Shown piece after piece: positions 8,324-16,551 of a DNA stretch of 64,000 bases. The position numbers and the translations under genes were made by a program. Positions within the stretch are counted from its first letter, which is position 1. Each line of letters opens with the position of its first letter. Source of the DNA: UBA11606 sp965243715 (lineage in GTDB: Bacteria > Actinomycetota > Acidimicrobiia > Acidimicrobiales > Aldehydirespiratoraceae); contig CBDEVU010000017.1 in the NCBI GenBank assembly GCA_965243715.1, positions 930,001 through 994,000 on the forward strand, in the 5' to 3' direction. Under the pieces are notes generated by a model. The model did not search any database. It was given only the letters and a program-made list of their open reading frames with translations, and was not told the origin of the DNA.

Positions 8324-9001
8324 TTAGGTCCAGCGGGAGATTCCGAACCGGTAGCCGACGGAGCGCACGGTTTGGATCAGGTTGGCGTGTTCTTCGCCGA
8401 GTTTCGCCCGCAGGCGGCGGATATGCACATCAACCGTACGAGCCCCACCGTAGTAGTCGTAGCCCCAGACCCGGTTGAGCAATGTCTCGCGGGTGAAAAC
8501 CTTACCCGGGTGAGAGGCGAGGAATTTGAGCAGTTCGTACTCCATGTAGGTGAGGTCGAGCGGTTGGCCGTCGATCATGGCCTGGTACGTCTCGAAGTTC
8601 ATTCCAAGCGGGCCGTATTCGATGACCTCGGCTCGTTCGGCCTTGCCGATTTGTCGGAATTGGTGTTTGAGGCGGGCTTCAAGTTCGATGGGATGGAAGG
8701 GATAAAGGCAGAAGTTGTTGAATAGATCTTCTCGGAAGTCGAGGCTGGCGAGATGGCCGCCTCCGATGAGGATCAAGACCGGCCCGCAGTGGATGTCGCC
8801 GCTGCGGATGGATCGACAGAGCCGGAACGCATCGTCGGGGGTGGTGCCCGCGACTATCACCGCACCAGTCCACCCTTTGGTTGGTTGCTCGTTGCGCGCC
8901 GCGTCGAGGTCGGAGGCTGCCTTCCACGCCCAACCGCCGAGGTCGAGGACTTGGGCTAGTTCCGGTGGCGCCGGATCGGGAAAGACGAGCAGAGGCTCCA
9001 T
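8324..9001 (-). CDS. GlnR-like atypical OmpR-family response regulator
   Basis: A 225-residue regulator. The C-terminal winged helix (about 130-222) is typical OmpR/PhoB: LTYMEYELLKFLASHPGKVF, then the recognition region ARTVDVHIRRLRAKLG and GYRFG. The N-terminal receiver-like domain lacks the phospho-acceptor Asp: the third-strand segment reads WTGAVIVAG where a canonical receiver has DLxxxD. That is the hallmark of actinobacterial GlnR orphan regulators, and the gene lies 10 bases downstream of a glutamine synthetase gene. A role in nitrogen control is inferred from both points. ATG 9001 is used; a longer frame upstream overlaps the glnA gene. Confidence 0.68.
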   Translation of the reverse strand: MEPLLVFPDPAPPELAQVLDLGGWAWKAASDLDAARNEQPTKGWTGAVIVAGTTPDDAFRLCRSIRSGDIHCGPVLILIGGGHLASLDFREDLFNNFCLYPFHPIELEARLKHQFRQIGKAERAEVIEYGPLGMNFETYQAMIDGQPLDLTYMEYELLKFLASHPGKVFTRETLLNRVWGYDYYGGARTVDVHIRRLRAKLGEEHANLIQTVRSVGYRFGISRWT

Positions 9002-9011
9002 AGGCGCGGAG

Positions 9012-10349
9012 TCACCAAGTCCCGAGATAGCGGTCGAGCTCAAACGGGGTGACCTGAGCTTGGAAGTCGGACCACTCCGAACGCTTGTTACGCAGGAACC
9101 ACTCAAAGACGTGATCGCCTAGCGTGTTGCGGGCCAAGTCGGACTCCTCCATCACGTCGAGTGCTTCGTCCAGCGAACGTGGGAGCCACTCCACGCCCAG
9201 TTCGCTGCGCTGCTGAGGGGTGAGTTCGAAAAGGTTGACGTTGGTTTCTGGCGGGAGTTCGTAGGCCCCACTAATACCGCGGAGTCCCGCGGCGAGGATA
9301 AGCGAGAAGGCAAGGTACGGGTTGGCCGCCCCGTCCATCGCTCGGTACTCGATGCGGGCTGACTCTGGTTTGCCTTGCTTGCGGACCGGCACCCGAATCA
9401 AAGCCGAGCGGTTGTTGCGGGCCCAGGCTACGAACGGTGGCGCTTCGGATGTTTCCGCCAGCCGCTTGTAGCTGTTCACCAACTGGTTGGTGACCGCGGT
9501 TATCTCGCGGGCATGACGCAAAACACCCGCGGTGAAGCGCCGCGCGGTGACCGACATGCCGTATTGGTCGTCGGGGTCGTGGAAGGCGTTCGTTTCGCCC
9601 TCGAAGAGCGAGAGGTGGGTGTGCATTCCGGACCCCTGCACGCCGTTAATCGGCTTGGGCATGAACGTTGCGTAGCAACCGCCGTCCATGGCAATTTTTT
9701 TCACAACGAGTCGCAAGCTCATTATGTTGTCGGCCATGCCGAGCGCTTCGGTGTAGCGAAGGTCGATTTCGTGCTGGCTCGGAGAGTCCTCGTGAAACGA
9801 GTATTCGACCGGGATGCCCATTGCTTCGAGCGTATGGATCGTGGTCTTGCGCAAATTGCTTGAGACATCCAAAGTTGTAAGGTCGAAATACGAAGCCGAA
9901 TCGAGGGGTTGCGGCTGTCCCCGGGCGGGATCGCCGGACTCGAAGTAGAAAAACTCAGCTTCTGGCGCGGCGAAAAAGGTATAGCCCTGCTCCCTCGCGG
10001 TGTGCAGATTGCGACGCAGGATCTGGCGTGGATCGCCTTCGAAAGGGGTGCCGTCGAGGTCCTCGATGTCGCAGAACATGCGGGCTGAGGGCTCGTCGTG
10101 GCGCGCCCACGGCAAGAGTTCGAACGTGGTGGCGTCAGGTCGAGCGAGCACGTCGGATTCGTGTATTCGGCTGAACCCATCGATGGCGGTTCCATCAAAC
10201 TGAACTCCTTCGTCGAAGACGGATTCGAGGTCCGTGGGCGAGATGGCGACCGACTTGAGCTTGCCGAGTACGTCGGTAAACCAGAGTCGGATCAAGCGCA
10301 CGCCGCGCTCTTCGACGGTACGAAGGACGTATTCCTGTTCTTTTGGCAA
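9012..10349 (-). CDS. glnA: Type I glutamine synthetase, GlnA2-like (non-adenylylated)
   Basis: A ~445-residue GSI with the usual landmarks: the N-terminal WFTDVLGKLKSVAI, the QFDGTAIDGF loop, the metal-binding APEAEFF strand, the HEDSPSQHEIDLR stretch and GSGMHTHLSLF. Where E. coli GlnA has the adenylylated Tyr (NLYDL), this protein reads NLFELTPQQ, so it should not be regulated by adenylylation. Sequence and length resemble mycobacterial GlnA2. TTG 10349 is preferred, with TTGGAG five bases upstream; a TTG at 10364 would add five residues. It is probably co-transcribed with the GlnR-like gene and divergent from a type II GS. Confidence 0.9.
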   Translation of the reverse strand: MPKEQEYVLRTVEERGVRLIRLWFTDVLGKLKSVAISPTDLESVFDEGVQFDGTAIDGFSRIHESDVLARPDATTFELLPWARHDEPSARMFCDIEDLDGTPFEGDPRQILRRNLHTAREQGYTFFAAPEAEFFYFESGDPARGQPQPLDSASYFDLTTLDVSSNLRKTTIHTLEAMGIPVEYSFHEDSPSQHEIDLRYTEALGMADNIMSLRLVVKKIAMDGGCYATFMPKPINGVQGSGMHTHLSLFEGETNAFHDPDDQYGMSVTARRFTAGVLRHAREITAVTNQLVNSYKRLAETSEAPPFVAWARNNRSALIRVPVRKQGKPESARIEYRAMDGAANPYLAFSLILAAGLRGISGAYELPPETNVNLFELTPQQRSELGVEWLPRSLDEALDVMEESDLARNTLGDHVFEWFLRNKRSEWSDFQAQVTPFELDRYLGTW

Positions 10350-10464
10350 GGGAACTCCAAGCAATATCAGGGGCCACCTAGCTTGTCCTGGTCGCCGCCG
10401 GTTTCCTCAGCGTGCCTGATTCTCCGGGTTTGCGAAAGAGGTTCGGGTCGGCATTCACGCGCCG

Positions 10465-10480
10465 TTCACATTTGAGCAAC
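10465..10480 (+). promoter_or_regulatory. Candidate GlnR-type box upstream of the type II glutamine synthetase
   Basis: The bases TTCAC-N6-GCAAC match the TnAC-N6-GnAAC core of the actinobacterial GlnR operator at the conserved positions, with two mismatches to the fuller consensus. The site lies in the 213-base divergent gap between the two glutamine synthetase genes, ~100 bases before the downstream start. Short degenerate motif, so tentative. Confidence 0.35.
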
Positions 10481-10577
10481 GGCGGTGAAATCGGGTCCCG
10501 AAATGCTACTCTCTAGGCCGCGAAGTAGCGGTGCAATAGGCACGCCCTTGCGGGCGAAACACAACGGAGGTGACATC

Positions 10578-11591
10578 ATGGCCATTCAGGCTGAGTATTT
10601 GTGGATCGACGGCACCGAGCCGACACGTGAAATCCGGTCCAAGACAAGGATAATTGCCAACGGCTCCAAGCTGGGCATCTGGGGTTTCGATGGTTCCAGC
10701 ACAGGTCAGGCAACAGGAGATAACTCCGACGTAGTCTTGAGTCCCGTGTTCCAGTGCCCGGACCCGATCCGCGGCGGTGACAACATCTTAGTGCTTTGCG
10801 AGACACTCCTCACCACTGATTTCTCGCCCCACCCGACCAATACTCGGGCCGGAGCCGTTGCGGCGCTCGATCTCTACCGCGATCAGGAGCCAATTTTTGG
10901 ACTCGAGCAGGAATACACGTTGATCAACCCGGGAACAGGCTGGCCCGCGGGCTTTCCCCCGAACGGTTTCCCCGCCCCCCAAGGCCCTTACTACTGCGGG
11001 GTTGGTGCCTTGAAGATTCACGGCCGTGACCTCATCGAACAGCACACCCAAGCTTGCATCGACGCGGGCCTGTCGATCTCCGGCACCAATGCCGAGGTCA
11101 TGCCCGGCCAGTGGGAGTTTCAGGTCGGACCCGTAGACACCGTCACGATTGGCGATCATCTGTGGGTTGCCCGCTACCTACTCTTTCGCCTGGCGGAAAA
11201 CCACGGTGTGGAGGTAAGTATCGAGGCCAAGCCGATGAAGGGCGACTGGAACGGTGCGGGCATGCACACCAATTTTTCCACCAAGGCCATGCGCGAGTCC
11301 TATCCTCCGATCATTGCCGCCTGCGAAGCCATGGGGGGCGAGGGTGTTTCGGAGCGGCACCTCATCGGCTACGGCGTCGGTATTGAGGATCGGCTCACGG
11401 GAGCCCATGAAACTCAACGATTCGATCAGTTCAGCTACGGCGTTTCCGACCGCGGCGCTTCGATCCGAATTCCGTGGCAGGTCGCCCAGGATGGCAAGGG
11501 CTACATCGAAGATCGGCGTCCCAACGCCAACGCTGATCCGTACGTCGTCACGGCACTGGTCACCAACACCATCTGCGCGGCGCTCGCCTAA
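10578..11591 (+). CDS. glnII: Type II glutamine synthetase (eukaryote-type)
   Basis: A 337-residue GSII, about 110 residues shorter than the neighbouring type I enzyme. It has the type II start (AEYLWIDGTEPTREIRSKTR), WGFDGSSTGQA, the GLEQEYTL metal-binding strand, YYCGVG, GMHTNFS and RGASIRIPW near the C-terminus. ATG 10578 is set by GGAGG at 10566-10570; upstream in-frame codons are not needed. Two different glutamine synthetases flank a shared control region, with a GlnR-like gene in the same block, so differential nitrogen control is likely. It forms L-glutamine from glutamate, ammonium and ATP. Confidence 0.95.
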   Translation: MAIQAEYLWIDGTEPTREIRSKTRIIANGSKLGIWGFDGSSTGQATGDNSDVVLSPVFQCPDPIRGGDNILVLCETLLTTDFSPHPTNTRAGAVAALDLYRDQEPIFGLEQEYTLINPGTGWPAGFPPNGFPAPQGPYYCGVGALKIHGRDLIEQHTQACIDAGLSISGTNAEVMPGQWEFQVGPVDTVTIGDHLWVARYLLFRLAENHGVEVSIEAKPMKGDWNGAGMHTNFSTKAMRESYPPIIAACEAMGGEGVSERHLIGYGVGIEDRLTGAHETQRFDQFSYGVSDRGASIRIPWQVAQDGKGYIEDRRPNANADPYVVTALVTNTICAALA

Positions 11592-11604
11592 CGGCCTTTT
11601 CGTC

Positions 11605-11636
11605 GGTAGTCATCTACACTGGTAGTCATCTACGCT
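11605..11636 (+). repeat. Two tandem 16-base repeats before nadE
   Basis: GGTAGTCATCTACACT is immediately followed by the same 16 bases with one change (A to G at position 14). The pair fills most of the 52-base gap between glnII and nadE and ends seven bases before the GTG start of nadE. It could be a double operator or a slippage duplication. Confidence 0.85.
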
Positions 11637-11643
11637 GCTTGAG

Positions 11644-13410
11644 GTGACTACCACGCTGCGCCTAGCCCTCGCCCAACTGAATGCGACAGTGGGCGATCTC
11701 GACGGCAATGTAGCGCGTGCACTGGCCATGGTCGACCAGGCCGCCGAAGCCAACGCCGACGTCGTGGTGTTACCCGAAATGGCCATTACCGGCTACCCGA
11801 CCGAAGATCTTGTTCTGAAACCCGGCTTTGTGGCCGATGTTCGTGCCGCGCTCGAAAAGTTCGCCGCGGGCACCGGTCGCACCGCGGCGGTTATTGGCTT
11901 CGCGGATAGTGTCGACCCTGCTGACGGACCTCAGCCCGGGTCTGACATTCTGGGGATCGACTACTTCAACGGGGTCTGGAATGCGGTAGCCGTCTGTGCT
12001 GAGGGGCGGGTTTTTGGTACTTACCACAAGCGCCATCTGCCGAACTATGACGTCTTCGATGAGTTGCGTAACTTCCGGCCCGGTGTCGAACCGTTCACCT
12101 TGTTCGAAATCGGCGGAGTTCCCCTCGGTGTCACTTTGTGTGAAGATTCTTGGATATCCAATGGCCCGGTGACCCAACTCGCTCAGGGCGGCGCTCGCCT
12201 CGTTCTTAGCCTCAACGGTTCGCCGTTTCGAGTCGGTAAACAACTCACCCGGGAGACCGTTATTAGCCAGCGGGTCAAAGAAGCCAATGTCTCGGTGGTG
12301 TACGTCAACCTCGTCGGCGGCCAAGACGAACTTGTCTTCGACGGCGGTTCTTTCGTGGTGAGTCCCTCCGTCGCTGGTCCTGTCGTTACCGCTCGCTGTG
12401 GATCCTTTCGCGAGTCCCTCGACATCTTCGATATTGACCTGCCCGACCGACTGCAGCAACTCGACGGTTATCCCGTCACGTTCGTGACCCCGGCTTCGGC
12501 GGGGCCGAGTCGTCGGATCGCCCCTCCGCTTGAGCCGCTGCTCGACGACCTTGCCCAACAGTGGGAAGCTCTCGTGCTGGGAGTGGGGGACTATGTCCGC
12601 AAGACGGGATTCGCCCAAGTCTGTCTCGGCTTGTCCGGCGGTGTTGACTCTTCGATAGTTGCCGCCATTGCGGTTGACGCTCTCGGGGCCGAGAACGTTT
12701 TCGGCGTGCTCATGCCGTCGCGCTACTCCAGCGGTCACTCCATCTCAGACGCCGAGCAACTCGCGGCTAATCTCGGTATCGAGACCTGCACTGTTCCGAT
12801 CGAGGGTATTCACGCGGCTTTCGCCACGGCTTTGCTGCCCCAGATCGCCGATGAAGCGGGTTCCTTAGGCGACCTCACTGACCAGAACCTGCAGTCACGC
12901 AGTCGCGGGGTTTTGCTCATGGCCTTGGCTAACGAGCACGACTGGTTGGTCCTTACCACGGGCAACAAGAGTGAGGCGGCGGTAGGGTACTCCACCCTCT
13001 ACGGGGACACCGCGGGGGCCTTTGCCGTCATCAAAGATGTCTGGAAGCTCACCGTCTATGATCTGTGCCGCTGGCGCAACGCTGGCGCGGGCCGCGAGCT
13101 CATCCCGGCGGCGGTGCTGACCAAAGCCCCGTCAGCGGAGTTGAAGCCGGACCAACGCGACGATCAATCGTTGCCCGATTACTCGGTGCTCGACCCAATC
13201 CTGCAGGCCTACGTTGAGGACGATCACACCGTCGCAGAGATCGTTACCCAAGGCATCGGTGGTGCCGACTCGGAGACAATTCAACGGGTTTGCCGCCTAG
13301 TCGATGCCGCGGAGTTCAAGCGTCGCCAGACCCCGCTCGGGACACGGCTAACCGCTAAGGCCTTCGGCCGTGACCGGAGAATCCCCATCGTCAATCGTTA
13401 CCGCGGCTGA
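11644..13410 (+). CDS. nadE: Glutamine-dependent NAD+ synthetase
   Basis: A 588-residue two-domain enzyme. The N-terminal nitrilase-like glutaminase (1-~275) shows the Glu (VLPEMAITGYPTEDL), Lys (TYHKRHLPNYDVFDE) and Cys (LCEDSW) triad. The C-terminal NAD synthetase (~300-588) has the ATP pyrophosphatase P-loop SGGVDSS near 330, followed by PSRYSSGHS and TTGNKSE. Ammonia from glutamine is channelled to deamido-NAD+ to make NAD+. A GTG start at 11644 follows a short AG-rich stretch (TTGAG). It lies 52 bases after glnII, and the glutamine link may be functional. Length agrees with the ~560-680 residue family. Confidence 0.96.
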   Translation: MTTTLRLALAQLNATVGDLDGNVARALAMVDQAAEANADVVVLPEMAITGYPTEDLVLKPGFVADVRAALEKFAAGTGRTAAVIGFADSVDPADGPQPGSDILGIDYFNGVWNAVAVCAEGRVFGTYHKRHLPNYDVFDELRNFRPGVEPFTLFEIGGVPLGVTLCEDSWISNGPVTQLAQGGARLVLSLNGSPFRVGKQLTRETVISQRVKEANVSVVYVNLVGGQDELVFDGGSFVVSPSVAGPVVTARCGSFRESLDIFDIDLPDRLQQLDGYPVTFVTPASAGPSRRIAPPLEPLLDDLAQQWEALVLGVGDYVRKTGFAQVCLGLSGGVDSSIVAAIAVDALGAENVFGVLMPSRYSSGHSISDAEQLAANLGIETCTVPIEGIHAAFATALLPQIADEAGSLGDLTDQNLQSRSRGVLLMALANEHDWLVLTTGNKSEAAVGYSTLYGDTAGAFAVIKDVWKLTVYDLCRWRNAGAGRELIPAAVLTKAPSAELKPDQRDDQSLPDYSVLDPILQAYVEDDHTVAEIVTQGIGGADSETIQRVCRLVDAAEFKRRQTPLGTRLTAKAFGRDRRIPIVNRYRG

Positions 13411-13507
13411 TTTTTGTTTTCGGGTTGGAAAATCCCTGTTTGCTCGTTACCCTGCGCAGGAATGGGTTAGGCAATAGTCTGACTGGGTCTAAAGAGAGGT
13501 TCATTTC

Positions 13508-14446
13508 GTGGCGAAGGAACGAGTCGACCGAGATGAAGAAGACCTAGTACGATTGTACCTCACCGACATTGGTCAATATCCTCTACTGACCAAAGCCGAT
13601 GAGGTCCGTCTCGCTAAGGCCATCGAAGGCGGAGTCGAAGCCCGAGCCAAACTCGAAAATCCCAAAGGGTCTCTTACTCCAGCCAAGAAGGGCGAGTACC
13701 GCCGGGCCATGAAAAAGGGCGAGCGGGCCGAGCGCACCTTTGTTCAATCCAACCTCCGCCTTGTCGTCTCGATAGCAAAGAAGTATCAAGCATCAGGACT
13801 TCCGCTCCTCGACTTGATTCAAGAGGGCAACCTCGGCCTCATGCACGGGGTGGAGAAGTTCGACTGGCGGAAGGGCTTCAAGTTCTCCACTTACGCCACT
13901 TGGTGGATCCGCCAGGCCATCACCCGCGGCATAGCTAACACCGGTCGCACCATACGCCTCCCAGTCCACGCGGGCGACACCCTCACTCGGGTGCAGAAGG
14001 CTCGGTCTCGCCTCGAGGTCAAAGTCGGTCGCCGACCTACCATTGCCGAGATAGCGATCGAAGTCGATATGCCCGAGGACAAGGTCATCGAAGCGCTGCG
14101 GTACGCGGCCGAACCGCTGTCGCTTTCCGAGTCGCTGAGCGAGGACGGTGATGCCGAACTCGGCGACGTGGTCGAGGATCGAGGTGCCGACTCCCCGTTC
14201 GAGGTCGCGGCCACAGCGCTTCTTCCCGAGGAAATCGCCCGCCTTCTCGCCCCACTCGACGTGCGCGAACGCGAGATTCTGACCCTTCGTTTCGGACTCG
14301 ATCGCGGTGAGCCTCGTACCCTCGAAGAGGTTGGGGCGTGTTTTGACCTCACCCGCGAGCGGATTCGCCAGATCGAGGCTCGTGCCATGTCGAAGCTGCG
14401 CCACCCCTCCTACGACACCGGGGCTCGAGACCTCCTCAGCGTATAG
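13508..14446 (+). CDS. Sigma-70 family factor (group 1/2, SigA/SigB-like)
   Basis: A 312-residue sigma factor with region 1.2 (DLVRLYLTDIGQYPLLTKADEVRLAKAIE; shown in parts: YLTDIGQYPLL), region 2 (QSNLRLVVSIAKKY, GNLGLMHGVEKFD, YATWWIRQAI), region 3 and region 4 (REREILTLRFGLD, LTRERIRQIEARAMSKLR). It lacks the long acidic N-terminus (region 1.1) of the primary sigma factor and so looks like a principal-like group 2 factor; a reduced primary factor cannot be excluded. GTG 13508 is preceded by AGAGAGG at 13493-13499. It stands alone, with no anti-sigma gene adjacent. Confidence 0.9.
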   Translation: MAKERVDRDEEDLVRLYLTDIGQYPLLTKADEVRLAKAIEGGVEARAKLENPKGSLTPAKKGEYRRAMKKGERAERTFVQSNLRLVVSIAKKYQASGLPLLDLIQEGNLGLMHGVEKFDWRKGFKFSTYATWWIRQAITRGIANTGRTIRLPVHAGDTLTRVQKARSRLEVKVGRRPTIAEIAIEVDMPEDKVIEALRYAAEPLSLSESLSEDGDAELGDVVEDRGADSPFEVAATALLPEEIARLLAPLDVREREILTLRFGLDRGEPRTLEEVGACFDLTRERIRQIEARAMSKLRHPSYDTGARDLLSV

Positions 14447-14486
14447 CCGCGGCCCCCTGAGCTAGGCGTCTGCGTAGCGTCCGACT

Positions 14487-15353
14487 ATGTCCGACCATTT
14501 TTTGGCCCCCACGACGTGTTATCGCCATCCCGAGACTTCGTCCGGTGTCACCTGCCAGCGCTGTAATCGCCGTATCTGCTCGTCGTGTATGACGACGGCC
14601 TCGGTTGGTTTTCACTGTCCCGAGTGTGTGAAGTCCGGACGGCAGAAAATTCACACAGCGTCGTCGATGACGGGGGCCCGTCCGGTAGTGACCTACGCCC
14701 TGTTGACGATCAATATCTTAGTATTTCTCGCGAGTGTCGCGATGGGCGACGGATTGATGGGGAGGATTGGCCCCAGTGGACTCTTGAGGGAGGGCGTAGC
14801 GAACGGTTTCCTCATCGACCAACGTGGCGAGTGGTACCGGGTTATCACGGCCGGGTTCTTACATTACGGCCTTGTCCACCTCGGTTTTAACATGTACGCC
14901 CTTAAGGTCTTGGGCCCGATGTTTGAGCGCGGCCTAGGCCCCGTCCGGTTCACGTTGGCGTATGTCGCTTGTCTCCTCGGCGGCTCGTTCGGGGCCCTGC
15001 TTCTCACGCCGAACGGATTGAGTGCCGGAGCGTCGGGGGCGATCTTTGGCTTGTTGGGAATGGCCGTGATCTCGCAAAGGGCCGTTGGCCTATCAATTTG
15101 GAACTCCGGCCTTGGTCCCATCCTAGTGCTCAACTTCGTTATCACGTTCGGGATTCCTTCCATCTCGGTGGGTGGCCACGTCGGGGGGTTCGTTGCGGGT
15201 CTCGGCGTTGGTTGGCTGAGCTACGCGTGGCGTCCGACCAACAAGGTGGACAAATGGGCGATCGAGGGGGCCATCGTTGCCCTTGGCGTAGTTGCCCTTG
15301 GCGTAGTTGCCTTGGCTGGGTCGCTGTACGCGGCAACGAGATGGACCTTCTAA
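14487..15353 (+). CDS. Rhomboid-family intramembrane serine protease with N-terminal zinc-finger
   Basis: A 288-residue membrane protein. Residues 11-50 carry a B-box-like cysteine/histidine cluster (CYRH...CQRC...CSSC...HCPEC) followed by about six membrane helices. The rhomboid signature is complete: WYRVITAGFLHYGLVHLGFNM, the catalytic Ser in GASGAIFG and the catalytic His in GGHVGGF. The last helix holds an internal repeat of GVVAL, encoded by two near-identical 15-base units. ATG 14487 is used and no SD is obvious. Substrates cannot be predicted; the zinc-finger-plus-rhomboid layout is common in actinobacteria. Confidence 0.93.
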   Translation: MSDHFLAPTTCYRHPETSSGVTCQRCNRRICSSCMTTASVGFHCPECVKSGRQKIHTASSMTGARPVVTYALLTINILVFLASVAMGDGLMGRIGPSGLLREGVANGFLIDQRGEWYRVITAGFLHYGLVHLGFNMYALKVLGPMFERGLGPVRFTLAYVACLLGGSFGALLLTPNGLSAGASGAIFGLLGMAVISQRAVGLSIWNSGLGPILVLNFVITFGIPSISVGGHVGGFVAGLGVGWLSYAWRPTNKVDKWAIEGAIVALGVVALGVVALAGSLYAATRWTF

Positions 15354-15378
15354 GCAACCTCGCCAGGCGTTACCCAGA

Positions 15379-15474
15379 TGGCGGAGGTGGACGGGAATCG
15401 AACCCGCCGGACAGGGATCACCCATCCCACCCGCTTTGAAGGCGGGGGAGCCCACCAGGCGCTCGGACACCTCC
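15379..15474 (-). tRNA. selC: tRNA-Sec (anticodon TCA)
   Basis: Read on the minus strand, GGAGGTG at the 5' end pairs with CACCTCC at the 3' end, with discriminator G and an encoded CCA (15379-15381). The anticodon stem CCCGC/GCGGG closes the loop CTTCAAA, giving anticodon TCA (15437-15439), as in other bacterial tRNA-Sec. A long variable arm follows, then a TTCGATT T-loop. The length of 96 bases is typical. It fits the selA and selB genes 10 kb away. Confidence 0.93.
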
Positions 15475-15533
15475 ATCAACGACCTTACTGGCTGAGCGGA
15501 AAATCTCCCACGCTAGGCGGTAGGGTCAAGGCC

Positions 15534-15614
15534 ATGTCGAAGAACCGCAAACTGATGGTCATCGTGTTGGCTGCCCTCCTGATTGTGCTAGCCCGCAAGG
15601 TTAAAGACGTCTGA
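15534..15614 (+). CDS. Possible 26-residue membrane peptide
   Basis: A very short frame starting ATG TCG AAG, with a basic N-terminus (MSKNRK), a hydrophobic stretch of about 14 residues (LMVIVLAALLIVLA) and a basic tail (RKVKDV). It is convergent with, and overlaps by 14 bases, the HAD phosphatase gene. GGTAGGGTC lies about ten bases upstream. The charge-hydrophobic-charge design looks deliberate, but a frame this short can occur by chance. Confidence 0.35.
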   Translation: MSKNRKLMVIVLAALLIVLARKVKDV

Positions 15615-16425
15615 GTTTTGGCCCGCGCTGCCACCAGGGTCGGGTGGGGGCGTGTCGGCTTCGCCACCACAGCGCCACCCCAGCGCTCACCGCCGCGCCG
15701 ACCGCTCCCGCGGTGGCAACCTGCGGGGTTCTTACCGGGTGTGCCTCGGTGAGCGGGCGGGGGTGATCAAAGACCCGAATTTCCCAGTTCCGCTCGGTGG
15801 CCTCTTTTAGCAGTCCCCTGTCCGGGTTCACCGCGACCGGGTGACCCACCCGTTTGAGCATGGGCAGGTCGGTGATGCTGTCGGAGTAGGCGAACGACTC
15901 GCTCAGGTCAAGACCGTGTTCGTCGGCCGCCGCTTCGATCGCGGTGACTTTGTGTTCACCCGCGGAGTAGAACTCGATCTCACCCGTGTAGCGTCCGGTT
16001 TGATCGATGCGAGCCCGCGTGGCGATGGCATCATCGACCCCGAGATGCCGGGCGAGCGGGAGCACGATCTCTTCTGGTGAGGCCGAAACGAGGTAGACGC
16101 GGCGGCCCGCGTCTTGGTGCGATGCGATGAGGTCGACGGCTTCGGCGTAGACCAGCGGGTCGATTACTTCCGTGAGGGCATTGTCGACCAAGGCGGCGAT
16201 GCGTTCTTTCTCCCAGCCCGCGGCAACCTTGAGGGCGGTTTGTCGCATCTTTTCCATGCGGCTTTCATCGGCACCGAGGTAGCGAAAGACGATCTGACCC
16301 CAGAGGGCCCGAGCGACCAGCCAGCGGTTGAGCATTCCGGCCTTTTGCAGACTGGGTCCCAAGGCGAGCATGGCGGCTTTAGCGATGACGGTCTTGTCGA
16401 GATCGAAAAAAGCCGCTTCGGTCAT
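15601..16425 (-). CDS. HAD-IB family phosphatase (SerB-like)
   Basis: A 274-residue hydrolase: motif I DLDKT at residues 8-12, motif II around LVSAS (near 112), motif III Lys in GEHKV and motif IV YSDSITDLPML. It belongs to the HAD-IB group of phosphoserine phosphatase-like enzymes, and the C-terminus carries one hydrophobic segment (about 235-252) and a basic tail. The gene is divergent from the ssd/tad operon, the same arrangement as the mycobacterial HAD-phosphatase/ssd/tad locus. The substrate is unknown. The start is ATG 16425. Confidence 0.88.
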   Translation of the reverse strand: MTEAAFFDLDKTVIAKAAMLALGPSLQKAGMLNRWLVARALWGQIVFRYLGADESRMEKMRQTALKVAAGWEKERIAALVDNALTEVIDPLVYAEAVDLIASHQDAGRRVYLVSASPEEIVLPLARHLGVDDAIATRARIDQTGRYTGEIEFYSAGEHKVTAIEAAADEHGLDLSESFAYSDSITDLPMLKRVGHPVAVNPDRGLLKEATERNWEIRVFDHPRPLTEAHPVRTPQVATAGAVGAAVSAGVALWWRSRHAPTRPWWQRGPKLRRL

Positions 16426-16476
16426 GGGAGAAGCGTAGGCCCCGCGGACCGCTGATTATCATCGCTGGTAAAAAGA

Positions 16477-16510
16477 GGTTGCCACCGCAACCCTTCGATG
16501 CTATGGTTGC
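16477..16510 (+). promoter_or_regulatory. GGTTGC/GCAACC repeat cluster before the tad operon
   Basis: GGTTGC (16477-16482), a four-base loop, GCAACC (16487-16492) and a further GGTTGC (16505-16510) lie in the divergent gap between the HAD phosphatase and ssd. They could be a regulator-binding array; no regulator is identified. Confidence 0.3.
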
Positions 16511-16551
16511 ATTAGCGACTTCCCCGTCGAGCCCAGCTCTGGGAGACAGTC

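Noticed and set aside
11770..12738. 322-codon open frame on the minus strand
   Set aside because: It lies wholly antisense to nadE, whose two domains and catalytic motifs are complete; the frame is a GC-rich codon-bias shadow with no recognisable domain.
15288..15310. GGCGTAGTTGCCCTT tandem repeat as a regulatory element
   Set aside because: It lies inside the rhomboid gene and simply encodes a GVVAL duplication in the last membrane helix.
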